The notes beneath the pieces are model-generated. The model worked only from the letters and a program-made list of their open reading frames with translations, made no database searches and was not told the origin of the DNA. The translations under genes and the position numbers were made by a program. Positions 14,031 to 22,377 of a DNA stretch of 64,000 bases are shown here, piece after piece. The stretch is from Nocardiopsis sp. ATB16-24 (lineage in GTDB: Bacteria > Actinomycetota > Actinomycetes > Streptosporangiales > Streptosporangiaceae): assembly GCF_030271535.1 (NCBI RefSeq), contig NZ_JASCXJ010000025.1, forward strand, positions 1 through 64,000. Reading direction: 5' to 3'. Numbering within the stretch: position 1 is the first letter of the stretch; every line of letters starts with the position of its first letter.

Positions 14031-14844
14031 CTCACCCCTGCGCCGCATCAGTGCGGAGGCCTGCCTCCTGGGCGGCGCGGGTTACGCCGTCCTGCTCCAG
14101 ATCGCCCACCCGAGCGTCGCTCAGGGTGTGTACGAGCACAGCGACTTCGCCTCCCGACCGTTCGACCGCCTGCTGGGCACCCTCTACTTCGTGTACGGAA
14201 CCGTCTACGGCACCCCCGAGGAACGGGAGCGGCTGCACGCCATCGTGCGCGCGCTGCACCGCAAGGTGAACGGCCCGGGCTACCGGGCGCTCGACGACGA
14301 CCTGCTGCTGTGGGTGGCCGCGACCCTGTTCCAGGCGAACTCGCGCGTGCACGCGATGGTGTTCGGCGAACTCGACAAGGAGGAGTACGCCCGGTACCTG
14401 AGCGAGGCGTCCGTGCTCGCCACCGCCCTGGGCCTGCCCGAGGAGAAGTGGCCCGCCACCCCCGAGGAGTTCGCCGACTACTGGGAGTCCAGTGTGGAGG
14501 GGCTGCGGGTGGGCGAGGAGGCGCGCGACATCACCGGCCGACTGTTCCGTCCCGCGAGCCCGGCGCTGCGACCGCTCATGCGGTTGCAGTCGCTCCTGAC
14601 CGGAGGGCTGCTGCCACCGGACCTTCGCGAGCGGCTCGCCATTCCCTGGTCACAGAGCCGCCAGCGCCGGTTCGATCGGGTCGTGGGGGTGACCCGTGCG
14701 GTCTACCCGTGGCTTCCCCGCCCGGTACGGACGCTGCCCACCACCCTGTGTCTGTGGTCCATGCGGCGCGGGGCGCTGGGGCCGCGGTGGCTGGCCCCGC
14801 CCCGACGGCCCCGGTCGCGCGATCGCGGCGGCGTCGTCAGGTGA
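14011..14844 (+). CDS. oxygenase MpaB-family protein (DUF2236)
   Basis: The 277-residue product matches the MpaB/DUF2236 family: ACLLGGAGYAVLLQIAHPSVAQGVYEHSDF near the N-terminus, then RPFDRLLGTLYFVYGTVYG, HRKVNGPGY, LLLWVAATLFQANSRVHAMVFG and the DYWESSVEGLRV segment. The family includes heme-containing enzymes such as latex-clearing and MpaB-type oxygenases; the His residues in IAHPSV and the LHRKVNG region are the usual metal-side candidates. The reaction here is unknown. The gene ends in an 8-bp tail overlap with the convergent SARP gene. Confidence 0.85.
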   Translation: MGRSSDDSPLRRISAEACLLGGAGYAVLLQIAHPSVAQGVYEHSDFASRPFDRLLGTLYFVYGTVYGTPEERERLHAIVRALHRKVNGPGYRALDDDLLLWVAATLFQANSRVHAMVFGELDKEEYARYLSEASVLATALGLPEEKWPATPEEFADYWESSVEGLRVGEEARDITGRLFRPASPALRPLMRLQSLLTGGLLPPDLRERLAIPWSQSRQRRFDRVVGVTRAVYPWLPRPVRTLPTTLCLWSMRRGALGPRWLAPPRRPRSRDRGGVVR

Positions 14845-17833
14845 GGGGAGGGGGCAGGTTCACCAGGGCCTTCCCGGCCCGCTCCGCCTCGGCCAGCCCC
14901 AGTGCGGTGAAGGTCTCCTCCGCCTCCCGTAGAAGCTCGCGCGCCCGGCCCACCGCCATCGTCGGGGCGGGGAGTGTGCCCAGGGCGAGCGCGGCGCAGG
15001 CGGCCGTGTGACGCTCACCGCGCTCGACCGCGAGGGCGCGGGCCCTCTCCAGTTCGACCGCCGCCTCCGGGTGCCGACCCGCGGCCGCGTAGGTGATCCC
15101 CAGTTCGGTGCGGATCTCGGCGTCGCCGCTGCGTCGCCCGTGCTTCTCGGCCAGGTCCAACGCCTTGGTGTGCGCCTCGACCGCCTCCTCCCAGCGTCCC
15201 GCCGCCCGGTAGGTCACGCCCAAGGCGTTGTGGACGTAGATCTCGTTGCCCACCAGGTGCAGTCTCAGGGACCACTCCAGGGACTCGTTCAGGTCACGGA
15301 AGGCGCTCTGTAGTTCGCCCATACCCGTCCGTGCCTCTCCCATGACGCGTTTGGCCTGGGCCTTGGTGACCTCGTGGTTCTCACCGGTGGCCTTCGCCAT
15401 GGCCTGCTCGGCACAGTGCAGCGCCTCCGTGTGCTCCCCGAGCGTCTGTTTCAACACCGCCAGGTTGCCCCACTGCAAGGCCTGCAACGGGGTGTCCTCC
15501 AGCCGGGACGCGAAGTCCAGCACCCCTTGGATGGCCTCCGCGGCCTCTCTCAGGCGCCCCACGCGTTCGTAGACCATGCCCAGGTTGGACAGCGCCCGGA
15601 TGATGCCCCTGTCGTCGCCGACCGACGTCAACAGTTCTCGGGCCTCCGTGAGGAGTTCCAGCGACTCGTCGAAGCGTCCCGCGAGGTAGTGGGCGACGCC
15701 CAGTCCGATGAGGGTCACCGCGCGTCCCCGCCGGTTTCCCTGCTTCTCGCTGATCTGTAGTACGCGATGGTGGGAGCTGATCAACAACCCCAGTCGGCCG
15801 TGGAGGGCGTAGAAGCGCCACACCGCGTCGGCCATGCGCCAGGCGTACTCGCCGTTGTCGTGCGAGGCGAAGTACTCGATCGTCTCGGCCAGGTTCTCCT
15901 GGTGCAGGGTGAACCAGCGTTCGGCGTCCTCTCGGCCGGACAGCTCCGTCCGATAGCCGGGGCGGGTCTGGACGGTGTGGTGGGCGCGTGGTCCCAGAAG
16001 GTCCGCGGCGTGCTGCGCGGTCGCCATGTACTGTTCCGCCAGGCGGAGTCTGGCCGCGTCGACCTCCTCGGCGGGCAGCATCGTGGCGGCGCGATCCCGG
16101 GAGAAGGCGCCGATGAGGTCGTGCATGCGGTACACGTCCCCCTGGGGTTCCTCGAGCAGACAGACCCCCACCAGTTCCTGGAGGATGTCGTCGGCCTCGT
16201 CCACGGACATGTCCAGGAGCGCCGCCGCCCCGCCGAGGTCGATGGTGCTTCCGAACATCAGCCCCAGAAGGAGGAAGGCCCGGCCCTGCTTCCGGTTGAG
16301 GCTCTGGAAGGACAGGTCGATGGCGGACTCGACGCTCTGTCCCTCCACCCGGAGCTCACGGAACTTGCGGTTCTGCTCCCCCAGGCGGCGGGCGACGTGC
16401 TCGAAGGTCCACCGGGGACGGCTGAGCATGCGCCCCGCGACCACGCGCAGGGCCAGAGGGAGCCCGCCACAGATCCGCACGATGTCGCGCGCGTGCGCGA
16501 GTTCGCGTCGTATCCGTTCCTCTCCCAGGATCCGTCCGAGCAGTTCCAGCGAGGACCGCTCGTCGAACACCCCGAGGGAGAAGAAGCGGGCCCCGCTGAG
16601 GCCGGAGAGCTCGTTGCGGGTCGTGATGAGCGTCATCGACCCCGGTGAGGAGGGGAGCAGAGGGCTGACCTGGGCATAACTCGACGCGTTGTCGAGCACG
16701 ACCAGGACCCTGCGGCCCATGAGGGTGGCCCGCCACAGCGCCGACCGCTCGTCCAGGGACTCGGGCACGGCCTCGGGATCGACCCCGACCGCGCGCAGCA
16801 GGGCGCCGAGCGCGGACATGGCGTCGAGCGGTTCCTTGTCCGTGGTGTAGCCGTACAGGTCGATGAACAGTTGCCCGTCGGGGTAGCGTTCGACGGCCTC
16901 GTAGCCGAAGCGGACCGCGGTGGTCGTCTTGCCCTCACCGCCGCTGCCCGTGATGACGCAGATCTGGGCGCGGTCCTCACCGGCGCGGGCGACCTCGTCC
17001 AACCGTCGCAGGGAGTCCCGTCGTCCGGTGAAGTCGGGCAGGTCCCGGGGCAGGTCGTTGCGCACCACGAAGCGTGTGCCCGGCTCCTCCGGGGTCTGCC
17101 CCCTGGACTCCACCTCGGGAGGGTCCTCTTGCAGGATCCGGGCGTGCAGGGCCGTCAACTCCGCCCCGGGGTCCACCCCCAGCTCGTCCGCGAGCCTGGC
17201 GCGGAACTCCTCGTACACGGAGAGCGCCCTGGCGCGTTCGTTGTCACGCCACAGGGCCGTGATGAGCAGGTGGTGCAGGCGCTCGCGGAACGGTTCCTGA
17301 CCGACCAGGGGGGTCAGACGCGAGACCACGTCGGTGTTCCTGCCCAGTTCCAGGGCGCGTGCGGCCCAGGAGATGACGCAGGACCAGCCCTCCTCCTTCA
17401 GGGGGGCGACGAGGGAGTGGTCCAGGTACTCCGAGCCGATGCCGGAGAACGGAACGCCGCGCCAGCATCCCAGGGCGAGGTCGAGCAGCTCGACCGCGCG
17501 TTCGTCCTCGGCCGTGGCGGCGGCGTCCCGCAGCCTTCGGAAACGGTGCAGGTCCACGGACTCGGGGTCGACGTCGAGGGTGTACCCGCCGGAGGTCGTG
17601 ACGATGGTGCCGGGAAGGGCGCGGCGCAGATGGGAGATCTGCACCTGGATGACGGACCGCGCGGTGCGGGGCGGGTCGTCGTTCCAGAGGTAGCCGATGA
17701 GTTGGTCGATGGTGACCTCTCGACCCAGGTGCACCAGCAGCGCTCCCAGCACACAGCGCTGGCGCGGTCCGCCGACCGGAACCGATCGGCCACCGGACCA
17801 GACGGTAATGGGGCCAAGCACACCGAATTCCAC
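14837..17833 (-). CDS. AfsR-type SARP regulator with NB-ARC and TPR domains
   Basis: The roughly 998-residue product has the full AfsR architecture. An OmpR-type winged helix at about 1-92 (RQRCVLGALLVHLGREV) is followed by the bacterial transcriptional activation domain to about 245. An NB-ARC ATPase comes next, with Walker A GSGGEGKTT at about 296-304 and Walker B VLVVLDNAS, and about ten TPR helices fill the C-terminal 350 residues. SARPs activate secondary-metabolite or peptide genes by binding heptamer direct repeats with an 11-bp period; the ATPase/TPR part gates this. I place the start at GTG 17833 (EFGVLGPI...) because that is where family members begin; the frame is open six codons further. 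It lies 114 bp downstream of the 59-residue peptide gene, separated by a terminator. Confidence 0.9.
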   Translation of the reverse strand: MEFGVLGPITVWSGGRSVPVGGPRQRCVLGALLVHLGREVTIDQLIGYLWNDDPPRTARSVIQVQISHLRRALPGTIVTTSGGYTLDVDPESVDLHRFRRLRDAAATAEDERAVELLDLALGCWRGVPFSGIGSEYLDHSLVAPLKEEGWSCVISWAARALELGRNTDVVSRLTPLVGQEPFRERLHHLLITALWRDNERARALSVYEEFRARLADELGVDPGAELTALHARILQEDPPEVESRGQTPEEPGTRFVVRNDLPRDLPDFTGRRDSLRRLDEVARAGEDRAQICVITGSGGEGKTTTAVRFGYEAVERYPDGQLFIDLYGYTTDKEPLDAMSALGALLRAVGVDPEAVPESLDERSALWRATLMGRRVLVVLDNASSYAQVSPLLPSSPGSMTLITTRNELSGLSGARFFSLGVFDERSSLELLGRILGEERIRRELAHARDIVRICGGLPLALRVVAGRMLSRPRWTFEHVARRLGEQNRKFRELRVEGQSVESAIDLSFQSLNRKQGRAFLLLGLMFGSTIDLGGAAALLDMSVDEADDILQELVGVCLLEEPQGDVYRMHDLIGAFSRDRAATMLPAEEVDAARLRLAEQYMATAQHAADLLGPRAHHTVQTRPGYRTELSGREDAERWFTLHQENLAETIEYFASHDNGEYAWRMADAVWRFYALHGRLGLLISSHHRVLQISEKQGNRRGRAVTLIGLGVAHYLAGRFDESLELLTEARELLTSVGDDRGIIRALSNLGMVYERVGRLREAAEAIQGVLDFASRLEDTPLQALQWGNLAVLKQTLGEHTEALHCAEQAMAKATGENHEVTKAQAKRVMGEARTGMGELQSAFRDLNESLEWSLRLHLVGNEIYVHNALGVTYRAAGRWEEAVEAHTKALDLAEKHGRRSGDAEIRTELGITYAAAGRHPEAAVELERARALAVERGERHTAACAALALGTLPAPTMAVGRARELLREAEETFTALGLAEAERAGKALVNLPPPLT

Positions 17834-17885
17834 AAGCAGCAACCCTAGCAAGGGTCATTGACAAGAAAAGGGAATAGGAACACGC

Positions 17886-17929
17886 CAACGGCTCCGAGCA
17901 CCCTTCCTCGGGTGCTCGGAGTGGCCGTT
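17886..17929 (-). terminator. stem-loop terminator behind the 59-aa peptide gene
   Basis: A perfect 12-bp stem (17892-17903/17910-17921) is extended by an outer CAACGG/CCGTTG pair. On the minus strand it is followed by a T-rich tract. It separates the short gene from the SARP gene. Confidence 0.75.
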
Positions 17930-17947
17930 GAACCGCCCCGAACGGGG

Positions 17948-18127
17948 TTACTTCTCCTGGGTCGGCTTTTCCTCCGCGGGGGTGCTCTGACCGGGCTTTT
18001 CCTCCGCGGGGGCCGGCTTCGTCGGGTCGGGTTCCTGGTAGGGCTGCATCTTGTCCGCGCGCACCTCACGGGAGACGTCGGCGACGATGGCCTCGAACCG
18101 ATCGTCCACGGTCAGCATCTTCGGCAC
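17948..18127 (-). CDS. 59-aa acidic peptide of unknown function upstream of the SARP gene
   Basis: A GTG at 18127, six bases after GAGGAG, opens a 59-codon frame. The N-terminal half (LTVDDRFEAIVADVSREVRA) looks like an amphipathic helix. The C-terminal half is Pro/Glu/Lys-rich with a repeat (KPAPAEEKPGQ, then STPAEEKPTQEK). There is no Cys and no signal peptide. I do not recognise it. It has its own strong terminator, a 5' leader of 200 bases or more with an 11-bp stem-loop, and an upstream SARP-like heptamer repeat, all of which suggest a regulated, dedicated transcript. It could be a RiPP-type precursor, a signalling peptide or a regulator's partner; none of these is shown. Confidence 0.65.
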   Translation of the reverse strand: MPKMLTVDDRFEAIVADVSREVRADKMQPYQEPDPTKPAPAEEKPGQSTPAEEKPTQEK

Positions 18128-18219
18128 TCGAACTCCTCGTCTGGCAGCACTCGCGTAGAGTCGCAACGTCGCCCTACGCCGTCTTCGAAGCGTCAACGGA
18201 ACCGCCCTTCGGCGGACCG

Positions 18220-18262
18220 GCCACCCGTGGCGAGTTCCGCCTCGAAGCACACCACGGGTGGC
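18220..18262 (-). promoter_or_regulatory. stem-loop in the 5' leader of the 59-aa peptide gene
   Basis: GCCACCCGTGG and CCACGGGTGGC form a perfect 11-bp stem around a 21-base loop, 93 bp before the GTG. The loop on the minus strand is unpaired and purine-rich. It could be an attenuator or an mRNA-stabilising structure. Confidence 0.45.
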
Positions 18263-18337
18263 ATGTGTCCAACGAACGTCGCACTGGCCGGACCACGAGC
18301 CGTCCTCTCGCGGAACCGGTCGCGTCGAACGTGTTCC

Positions 18338-18382
18338 ACACTAGAGAGATCCTCTTCCACCACGCTTTCAGTCTTCTTTCAG
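18338..18382 (-). promoter_or_regulatory. SARP-type heptamer direct repeat and promoter-like sequence
   Basis: On the minus strand CTGAAAG occurs twice (18376-18382 and 18365-18371) separated by exactly four bases, giving the 11-bp period that SARP DNA-binding domains recognise. A GAGGAT hexamer (18349-18354) follows after 10 bp and TAGTGT (18338-18343) after 21 bp; either could serve as a -10. No -35 consensus is present, as expected for SARP promoters. Downstream lies the 59-residue peptide gene. Confidence 0.5.
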
Positions 18383-18764
18383 CACTGAAATCCACGTGGC
18401 GGCCGTGACCGTGAGGGCTGGACCATCATTAACCCGAAAAAACCCGATGGCCAGTGATTGGCCGATTGCGGACAGTCAGAAAACGCACGTGTCGTTGAGA
18501 ACGCTCTTGCGCGAGTGGCCCCGAGGCGACTCCCGCCCCTTCTTTCTCTCGGGTCCCGTTCTGAGCAGCGTGAACGACGCACGTCCCACGACGACGCTCC
18601 GCCGCTTCCGGTCCTCGGTGAGGGGCCGGCGGCGCCGTGGAGACCGGGGCACCGACCTCGGGGAAGGGCTGCGGAAGTGTGGGGGCGGATCATAGGTTGC
18701 TAGGAGAGGGGCCGGACGAACGGCACACCGGCCGGTCACGAAAGGTGCGGAGTTGGAGGACATG
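18383..18764. other. intergenic region, no gene seen
   Basis: Open frames exist on both strands, but they lack ribosome-binding sites and have scattered codon use. The right end must hold the promoter of the NUDIX gene at 18765. Confidence 0.5.
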
Positions 18765-19268
18765 ATGCTGGACGGGGACGGAAACGGTTGGGTGAGCCTG
18801 CCCGACGGATCCCGCAGATGGGGTCTTTACGGTGCGGCCGGTCTGCTGTTGTACGCCACCGACGTGGCCGGGGTCGGCCACGTGCTGCTCCAGTACCGGG
18901 CCGGATGGACTCACATGGGCGGCACCTGGGGGGTCCCCGGGGGCGCCCGCAACCGTGACGAGACCGCCTTGGAGGCCGCCGTGCGCGAGTTCCGTGAGGA
19001 GGTCGCCGGCGACCTGGACGGGTACACCGTGCTGGGCGTACACGAGCAGGACCTGGACGTGTGGCGTTACGACACGTTCATGGCGCGGTTGCCGGAGTTG
19101 GCGCCGTTCCGGCCGGGCAACTCCGAGAGCCAGGAGGTGCGCTGGGTACCGGTGGACGCGGCCGAGTCGCTCCCGCTCCTGCCGGCGTTCCGTACCTCCT
19201 GGCCGTATCTGTACACGAACCTGACCTCCGCGACCGCGGGCGGGTCGGGGACCTCCCCGACCCCGTGA
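18765..19268 (+). CDS. NUDIX hydrolase
   Basis: The 167-residue product has a complete NUDIX box (GGARNRDETALEAAVREFRE then EVAGD) preceded by HMGGTWGVP. The YRAGWTHMGGTWGVPGG phrase is typical of actinobacterial NUDIX proteins of unassigned substrate. I choose ATG 18765 because GGAGGA ends five bases before it; ATG 18762 and TTG 18753 are in the same frame. A long terminator hairpin includes the stop codon in its loop. It is a single-gene unit. Confidence 0.88.
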   Translation: MLDGDGNGWVSLPDGSRRWGLYGAAGLLLYATDVAGVGHVLLQYRAGWTHMGGTWGVPGGARNRDETALEAAVREFREEVAGDLDGYTVLGVHEQDLDVWRYDTFMARLPELAPFRPGNSESQEVRWVPVDAAESLPLLPAFRTSWPYLYTNLTSATAGGSGTSPTP

Positions 19269-19295
19269 TCCCGTGGTCGGGGAGGTCCCCGACCC
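19242..19295 (+). terminator. 21-bp hairpin spanning the NUDIX stop codon
   Basis: Arms 19242-19262 and 19275-19295 are perfectly complementary and the TGA stop sits in the 12-base loop. The last residues of the protein are thus encoded inside the terminator stem, an economical but uncommon arrangement. There is no long T run. Confidence 0.7.
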
Positions 19296-19494
19296 TTCGG
19301 TTCCTCGCCTTGGCTTCCGACCGTCCCCGGAAAGCGGAACCGGAAGGGCCTTCCCGAACGTTGGCGGGATACCACGTGCGAGTAAGGGGAATGTCAGGGA
19401 CGAGCCCTGATGCGTTCGGAGCCCCGAACCCGCATGCTGGAGGAGACGGCCCGGCGAAGAGCGGTCGTCACGCTATTCGACTGGAGCAGTGGAC

Positions 19495-19914
19495 ATGACG
19501 CTGGAGCGCGGTAACGCATTCACTCCCGTCGCCTCGGCGACGATGATCTGGCCCTGGACCACCTCGGTGCTGGGCGGGGCCGCCGGCGGGGCCCTCTTCT
19601 TCCTCCTCAACCTGGGCTCGGGGCTCGGCGCCATCGCCTCCGGCCTGACCGCCGCGGTGATCTTCTTCTCGCTCATCGGCGGTGTGGGCGGCGTGATGAG
19701 CAGCAAGGCGGACCGTCGGGGCAAGCGCTACGCGGCCACCTACCCGTTCCGTTACGCCGCCGTACCCGCGGGAATCGGCGGTGCGGGCTACGCCCTCGTC
19801 AGCATCTTCACGGGCTCGATCCTCGGTGGGCTGTTCGGCGGACTGTTCGTCGCGGCGGCGATCTGGATCACTGTGGGCCTCATCGCGATGGTGGTGGGCA
19901 ACAAGAACGCTTAG
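19495..19914 (+). CDS. small integral membrane protein (hypothetical)
   Basis: The 139-residue product has four predicted hydrophobic stretches, at about 22-41, 45-66, 87-108 and 112-135, separated by a basic loop (SSKADRRGKRYAATYP). Gly-rich packing motifs (GGAAGGALFF, GGLFGGLF) are typical of small actinobacterial membrane proteins. I do not recognise a family. The ATG at 19495 is chosen; a GTG six bases earlier is possible. A weak TTCCGCC/GGCGGAA hairpin follows at 19924-19940. Confidence 0.7.
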   Translation: MTLERGNAFTPVASATMIWPWTTSVLGGAAGGALFFLLNLGSGLGAIASGLTAAVIFFSLIGGVGGVMSSKADRRGKRYAATYPFRYAAVPAGIGGAGYALVSIFTGSILGGLFGGLFVAAAIWITVGLIAMVVGNKNA

Positions 19915-19977
19915 GCTCGGTGTTTTCCGCCTTCGGCGGAAGGTACGACACCCACCTAGGGAGACGACCGCGCACCG

Positions 19978-20808
19978 ATGACTGAAGCTGCTCGTCAGAA
20001 GATGGTCGAGCGGGTCCGTGGGCTCCTTCGCATGGCGGAGGATCCCGCGGTCACTGACGCCGAGAGCCAGGCGTTCACCGCCAAGGCCGCCGAGCTGATG
20101 ACCCGCCACGCGATCGCGGAGGCCGAGGCCCGCGCCGAGAGGGGCGAGGAACCGGACGCGATCAGCCGCATGGACTATCCGGTCTCTGGGGTGGGCGGTC
20201 ATGGCAAGGCCCGGGTCCGGGCACTGGCCGACATCGCCGCCGCCTACGGCTGCCAGTCCGCCGTACGGGGCAACACCTCGGAGAACACCGAGCGCCTCAT
20301 GATCCTGGTGGGTACGGTGAGCGCCCTCGACGCGCTGCGGATGCTGCTGCCGTCGATCTCCATGCAGATGGAGGCGTCGGCGAAGTTCATGAGTTCGGCA
20401 CACGTGTCCGACATCCGGGAACTGCGCAACTACACGCGCTCGGAGCTGGAGACCGAGCGCAAACGCTACTACCGCTCGTTCGTACGCGCCTACGGGCAGG
20501 CGGTGGCCGAGCGTATCCGCGAGTTCCGCGTCCGGTTGCAGGAGATGTCCTCCCACGACGCCTCGGGAAGGCAGAGCGGCGAGGGCGGGGAGTCCCACCG
20601 TGGCGCCGAACTGGTGTTGCGGGACGACGTGCACCGGGTGAACGAGGAGTTCCAGCGGCAGTTCCCCCAGTTGCGCAAACACCGTCCCGAGCGCACGCAC
20701 AGCCCGGCGGGCTACCGTGCGGGCTACCGACGGGGGCGGCAGGCCGAACTGGGGCTGGACACGCCCGTGGGCGGTGGCGGCACGTCCGCCCTGACCGAGA
20801 GCGACTGA
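19978..20808 (+). CDS. DUF2786 domain protein
   Basis: The 276-residue product starts with the DUF2786 helix (RQKMVERVRGLLRMAEDPAVT then DAESQAFTAKAAELMTRHAI), a domain found in phage and bacterial proteins of unknown role, often with SprT-like neighbours. The central part (about 80-200) is mixed alpha/beta, and the C-terminus is a basic tail (YRAGYRRGRQAELG). No metalloprotease HExxH is visible. Nothing in the neighbourhood explains its function. It converges on the DnaN-like gene across the DnaA-box region. Confidence 0.8.
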   Translation: MTEAARQKMVERVRGLLRMAEDPAVTDAESQAFTAKAAELMTRHAIAEAEARAERGEEPDAISRMDYPVSGVGGHGKARVRALADIAAAYGCQSAVRGNTSENTERLMILVGTVSALDALRMLLPSISMQMEASAKFMSSAHVSDIRELRNYTRSELETERKRYYRSFVRAYGQAVAERIREFRVRLQEMSSHDASGRQSGEGGESHRGAELVLRDDVHRVNEEFQRQFPQLRKHRPERTHSPAGYRAGYRRGRQAELGLDTPVGGGGTSALTESD

Positions 20809-20832
20809 CCCTTCTCCCCTGCGGGGAAGAAG

Positions 20833-20991
20833 TTATCCACAGGCTGTGTACAGGCTCTGGGATTGCGTCGTTTTCGCATGTCAGGACTGAAATACGAGAG
20901 CAGAACCGGGATGATTCGGATGCTCTGCCGTCATGACTACTGGGGGTTATCCACAGGAAGACCCACTTCCTGTGGATAACCCTGTGGATAA
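20833..20991. promoter_or_regulatory. cluster of four perfect DnaA boxes
   Basis: TTATCCACA occurs at 20833-20841 and 20947-20955, and in reverse at 20971-20979 and 20983-20991. The second and third form a perfect 16-bp inverted repeat with a five-base loop (20945-20960/20966-20981). The cluster lies between the 3' ends of the DUF2786 and DnaN-like genes, so it is not the usual dnaA-oriC-dnaN order. It could titrate DnaA, be a secondary origin, or act as a two-way terminator. Confidence 0.75.
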
Positions 20992-21029
20992 CGCCCCGCC
21001 CGGGCAGAGAAAGGGATCAAACCCCCAGT

Positions 21030-22184
21030 TCAGGGCATCCGCAAAGGCTGGACCAGGTAGCGGAAGGACGGTTTCTCACCCTCCTTGGCCGGTACCTCGG
21101 TGAACACGGCGGGTTTGGTGGGCTCGGTGAAGTTGAGGTGGGCGCCGTCGCTCTCCACCGCGGTCAGCCCGTCCATGAGGTAGTCGGGCCGGAAGGCCAG
21201 ACGCATGGGCTCGCCCTCGTAGGCGACCTCGATCGCCTCCACGGCCTGGGCGTCGTCACCGGAACCCGCCTCCAGCACCACCTCATCGCCGGAGAACGCC
21301 AGACGCAGCGGGGTGTTGCGGTCGGCCACCAACGCCACGCGCTTGACCGCCTCCATCAGCGGCGCCACGGCCACCTCGGCTCGCGCGGCGAACTCCTTGG
21401 GAAACCACGAGGCGTACTTGACGAACTCGCTGTCGATGAGCCTGGTGGTGGTGCGGCGCTCGCCGTTCTCGAAGCCGATCATGCCCTCGGCCGGGGAGAG
21501 ACCGACGCCCTCACCGCCGCTGACGGTGGACAGGGCGATGTCCACGTTGGACCGGGTGACCAGGCCGCGCACGGTGTCGCCGAGCGTACGCGCGGGGACC
21601 AGCGCGGCCACGTCCACCCCCTGGTCGTCGGGGTTCCACCACAGCTCGCGCACCGCGATGCGGTAGCGGTCGGTGGCGACCACGTTCAGGGTGTCGCCCC
21701 TGAAGTCGAGATAGGCGCCGGTGAGCATGGGCAGGGTGTCGTCACGGCTGGCCGCCGGAGTCACCTGACGCACGGCCGTGGCGAAGGCGTCGGCGGAGAT
21801 CGAACCGATGCGGCCCGGCATGCCGGGCAGGGAGGGATAGTCCTCCAAGGGCATGGTGATGAGGGTGAAACGCGCCGCGCCACCGGAGATCCGCACTCGG
21901 GGCCCGTCGGTGTCGATGTGGACGGAACCGGGGGGCAGGTTGCGCACGATCTCGGCCAGCAGGCGACCGGGCACCAGCGCGGCGCCGGACTCCTCCGAGA
22001 GCACGTGGACCGAGGCGCGGGTGGAGACCTCGTAGTCGAAGCCGGACAGGTGCAGGGTGGAGCCGTCCTCGGAGAGTTCCAGGCGGATGCCCGCGAGCAC
22101 CGGGACAGCGGGCCTGGTGGGCAGGGCCCTGGCCGTCCAGGCGACCGCCTCGGCGAACGCGTCGCGGTCCACTCGAAGTTTCAC
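21030..22184 (-). CDS. DNA polymerase III beta-subunit-like sliding clamp (probable DnaN paralogue)
   Basis: The 384-residue product has the three-domain clamp fold by sequence: the KLRVDRDAFAEAVAWTARALPTRP start, ITMPLEDYPSLPGMP, the LPMLTGAYLDF and ATDRYRIAVRE phrases, and a C-terminus ending YLVQPLRMP that matches the usual peptide-binding pocket end YLLMPVRL. The GTG at 22184 follows GAGGAGG by seven bases. The clamp tethers polymerase to DNA. There is no dnaA, recF or gyrB nearby, so I think it is a second copy such as several actinomycetes carry, not the primary dnaN. Its 3' end faces four DnaA boxes. Confidence 0.85.
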   Translation of the reverse strand: MKLRVDRDAFAEAVAWTARALPTRPAVPVLAGIRLELSEDGSTLHLSGFDYEVSTRASVHVLSEESGAALVPGRLLAEIVRNLPPGSVHIDTDGPRVRISGGAARFTLITMPLEDYPSLPGMPGRIGSISADAFATAVRQVTPAASRDDTLPMLTGAYLDFRGDTLNVVATDRYRIAVRELWWNPDDQGVDVAALVPARTLGDTVRGLVTRSNVDIALSTVSGGEGVGLSPAEGMIGFENGERRTTTRLIDSEFVKYASWFPKEFAARAEVAVAPLMEAVKRVALVADRNTPLRLAFSGDEVVLEAGSGDDAQAVEAIEVAYEGEPMRLAFRPDYLMDGLTAVESDGAHLNFTEPTKPAVFTEVPAKEGEKPSFRYLVQPLRMP

Positions 22185-22377
22185 GATGGGGCCTCCTCGC
22201 AGCTGTCGTCCTCGGAGAACGTACCCACCGACGCCGACAGTCGATCTCGGCTTCCGACGAGGAACGGGGTTTCGGACGGTGTTCGTGCGGCCGATGGTCG
22301 GCGGCCGGTGCCTTCGTCGGGCCGCGCCCGCCGGTGCCGGTGCGTTACCATGACTGGCGGAGAGTTCCTCTCCCCCA

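Noticed and set aside
18396..18695. Plus-strand frame between the peptide gene and the NUDIX gene
   Set aside because: Arg/Ser-rich composition, no ribosome-binding site and rare-codon-rich start.
20833..20991. Considered as the chromosomal origin
   Set aside because: Only four boxes, convergent genes on both sides, no dnaA or recF, and the clamp gene points the wrong way.
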